A program made the translations under genes and the position numbers. 20,154 bases of DNA from a virus: positions 1 through 20,154 of the IMG/VR virus record IMGVR_UViG_3300030104_001614; one strand, written 5' to 3'. A model generated the notes under the pieces. It had not been told where the DNA came from and searched no databases. It worked only from the letters and a program-made list of their open reading frames with translations. Below are positions 19,430 through 20,154 of the stretch, in pieces. Each line of letters starts with the position of its first letter. The stretch's first letter is position 1.

Positions 19430-20154
19430 TTAATTTTCTTTAAATATTAAAACTTGAGTATAAATTTCTGTATCAAATCCAGAAGAATTACCTAATCCTT
19501 CACCATCAATATTCCCTACCCTTTGTCGAATATCAAATGATTTTGTACCACTAATAGTAAATCTACAAGTTAAATTAATATGTCCACCTGTAACAGCAGC
19601 ATCACGAATATAAACAACTTGCGAATATGCTACTGTTGTTCCATCTGTAATGTTATAAAGTAATGCTTTTGAACTGTTTGTTCTATGAGCAGGAATACTA
19701 GCTTGAATAATATAAGTGCCAGCTATTAAGGTAAAATTATTACTTGATAATGAGACAAAATTACCAGTATCAAACACTTCGGTGTTTAAATCTCTTTCAA
19801 AATATCCAGAATTATTAGGTGGTTGACCTCCATGTGTACCTGCTGACTTCTGATCTTGAAGTAAAGCAATACCAGAAAATAAACCAGCACTAAGTCCAGT
19901 TAAGTTTGCTCCGCTAATTGCTGGCAATGCTCCTGTTAAGTTAGCAGCAGGTATTGATGTAAGGTTAGCTGCACTAGCAGCAGGTAACGTAGCAGGGAAA
20001 CGTGCATCTGGAACTGTGCCTGATGTAAGGTTACTTGCACTTAAAGCTGTAAGGTCTTTTGCTGTGTTTGCTGCTATAGCTGTATTAATTGAGTTAGCCA
20101 ACTTATCTGCTGTTACTGCATCATCAGCTAATTTAGATTCCGTTATACTTCCAT
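19430..20154 (-). CDS. Tail fibre / receptor-binding protein, C-terminal part (cut by window edge)
   Basis: The frame is open through the right edge (…ESKLADDAVTADKLANSINT), so the N-terminus lies outside. The visible ~240 residues have repeated short motifs first: LADDAVTADKLA and several A-[AS]-x-NLT-[SG] repeats (ASNLTSGTVPDARFP, AANLTSIP, AANLTGALP, GANLTGL), which form beta-stranded trimeric shafts. The last ~135 residues (from about RDLNTEVFDTG to FKEN) look like a C1q/TNF-like jelly-roll tip (NFTLIAGTYIIQASIPAHRT), a common receptor-binding end of phage fibres. It is the likely host-recognition determinant. Confidence 0.8.
   Translation of the reverse strand, partial: GSITESKLADDAVTADKLANSINTAIAANTAKDLTALSASNLTSGTVPDARFPATLPAASAANLTSIPAANLTGALPAISGANLTGLSAGLFSGIALLQDQKSAGTHGGQPPNNSGYFERDLNTEVFDTGNFVSLSSNNFTLIAGTYIIQASIPAHRTNSSKALLYNITDGTTVAYSQVVYIRDAAVTGGHINLTCRFTISGTKSFDIRQRVGNIDGEGLGNSSGFDTEIYTQVLIFKEN

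Noticed and set aside
1-20154. CRISPR arrays, rRNA, insertion sequences
   Set aside because: No regular repeat-spacer array, rRNA-like stretch, transposase or terminal inverted repeats of an insertion sequence were seen.

Overview
The window is phage DNA. It is AT-rich and tightly packed, and nearly all genes read leftward on the minus strand. The genes form a T7-like (autographivirus-type) podovirus: single-subunit RNA polymerase, gp2.5-like ssDNA-binding protein, endonuclease I, gp4-like primase-helicase, gp6-like exonuclease, portal, scaffold, major capsid, tail fibre and the gp18/gp19 terminase pair. An integrase just upstream of the RNA polymerase, plus several small proteins that I recall from marine picocyanobacterial phages, point to a cyanopodovirus of Prochlorococcus or Synechococcus. 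The host assignment is inference. No photosynthesis genes, tRNAs or CRISPR arrays are visible.

Reading leftward from the right edge, the layout is: end of a tail fibre gene (19430-20154, cut by the window); a proline-rich membrane-anchored protein (18929-19408); a cassette of three genes on the OPPOSITE strand (17722-18978: holin-like protein and two exported proteins); two small genes; small and large terminase (15211-17154); a 617-bp gene-free AT-rich region (14594-15210) with an SP6/T7-type promoter, tandem repeats and host-type promoters; the early region, starting with an ArdC-type antirestriction protein, followed by about eight small unknown genes, then integrase and RNA polymerase; the DNA metabolism module (4369-8076); a hairpin and promoter region (4234-4368); and the head module (4233 to 1), ending in the start of the capsid gene.

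Terminase is a late gene that lies near the right end of T7-like genomes, and antirestriction/integrase/RNA polymerase lie at the left end. Here they are adjacent across the gene-free region. That region therefore probably holds the joined genome ends (terminal repeat, packaging site and early promoters), as in a circularised assembly or concatemer.

The most notable points are: (1) no DNA polymerase gene lies between primase-helicase and exonuclease, which overlap by 4 bp where T7 has gene 5; a cyanopodovirus lineage lacking DNA polymerase has, to my recollection, been reported; (2) a sequence matching 13 of 14 core bases of the SP6 promoter lies just after terminase, with weaker relatives before the scaffold gene and before the head module; (3) an ArdC antirestriction protein occupies the first-to-enter position held by Ocr (gp0.3) in T7; (4) one early protein is a lone NrdR-like zinc ribbon; (5) several starts on the leftward strand are preceded by AACCAC rather than a ribosome binding site.
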